Assembly: GCA_001603765.1 (NCBI GenBank)
Contig: LUZV01000164.1
Location: 1 to 7,643 of the forward strand
Direction of reading: 5' to 3'
DNA length: 7,643 nt
Origin: Anaerolineales bacterium Chloro_02
GTDB taxonomy: Bacteria > Chloroflexota > Anaerolineae > Anaerolineales > Anaerolineaceae
Below are positions 7,524 through 7,643 of the stretch, one piece after another. Position 1 is the stretch's first letter; the number at the start of each line of letters is the position of its first letter. The position numbers were made by a program, and so were the translations under genes. The notes under the pieces were generated by a model. It saw nothing but the letters and a program-made list of their open reading frames with translations. It did no database searches and was not told the DNA's origin.

Positions 7524-7556
7524 AACACCTGGCATCGTCGGATGCCAGGTGTTTTT
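7524..7556 (+). terminator. Rho-independent terminator after the M32 carboxypeptidase
   Basis: A perfect 13-base-pair stem pairs AACACCTGGCATC (7524-7536) with GATGCCAGGTGTT (7541-7553) around the 4-base loop GTCG, followed directly by T-rich sequence (TTT then ATT). It starts 16 bases after the carboxypeptidase stop, as expected for the end of the operon. The other strand has no matching T-run directly after the stem, so it should act mainly on plus-strand transcripts. Confidence 0.93.
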
Positions 7557-7643
7557 ATTCCCAATTTGCCAGGATGGTCGGGTCGCCTTTAAGTGCATCG
7601 TGCGTTGAATTTCAGCGCCTCTGAGGATTATTCGTCTCGCGTC
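7557..7643. other. Right-edge segment with no supported gene
   Basis: These 87 bases after the terminator contain no convincing start with a ribosome binding site on the plus strand. On the minus strand one frame is open from the right edge to a TAA at 7628-7630 (reading TRDE then stop), which could be the last codons of a convergent gene, but four codons cannot establish that. Confidence 0.4.

Noticed and set aside
7350..7598. Minus-strand frame that stays open to the right edge of the window
   Set aside because: It runs through the terminator hairpin and into the antisense of the carboxypeptidase gene, so it is a shadow; a convergent gene coming in from the right would more likely end near 7628.
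7574..7624. Short plus-strand frame starting with ATG after the terminator (16 codons)
   Set aside because: It is too short, has no ribosome binding site and follows a terminator without a visible promoter.

Overview
The window is a bacterial chromosomal segment of roughly even base composition, tightly packed with genes that all lie on the plus strand. I see no mobile element, CRISPR array, rRNA or tRNA. Gene content and sequence style (a SelB with the variant switch motif REMTIDLGF, a short SerA-like dehydrogenase, and NuoK/NuoN-like membrane proteins outside a normal nuo gene order) suggest an anaerobic or facultative member of Chloroflexota, perhaps Anaerolineae. That taxonomic call is from memory of family sequences, not a search, and is only moderately likely.

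Region 1 (1-1883) holds two membrane genes joined by an ATGA stop/start overlap. The first is a 5'-truncated small polytopic protein that resembles HyfE/NuoK-type subunits. The second is a 478-residue member of the proton-antiporter-like family (NuoN/NuoM/MrpD/HyfF). They look like the 3' end of a cluster for a membrane-bound ion-translocating or hydrogenase/Complex-I-like complex. In the large subunit, the two membrane lysines normally used for proton transfer appear to be replaced, although the TM5 glutamate is kept.

Region 2 (about 1884-1939) is the only sizeable intergenic gap before the end of the operon. It carries a perfect TATAAT -10 box and a good Shine-Dalgarno sequence, and probably starts a new transcription unit.

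Region 3 (1940-7508) is a probable four-gene operon with gaps of 2, 13 and 16 bases: an unrecognised soluble coiled-coil protein, SelB (the selenocysteine-specific elongation factor), a short-form D-3-phosphoglycerate dehydrogenase-like enzyme, and an M32 metallocarboxypeptidase. A strong intrinsic terminator at 7524-7556 closes it. SelB implies that the genome decodes UGA as selenocysteine; selA, selC and selD are not in this window, and neither is any recognisable selenoprotein. The dehydrogenase may feed serine synthesis (serine is the precursor on tRNA-Sec), but its cofactor loop looks NADPH-type, so a glyoxylate/hydroxypyruvate reductase role is also possible. The last 87 bases hold no supported gene.

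Overall this is mostly housekeeping sequence. The points most worth following up are the lysine-less antiporter-like subunit, the cofactor loop of the dehydrogenase, and the uncharacterised coiled-coil protein that sits 2 bases ahead of selB. I do not see a clearly new multi-gene system.
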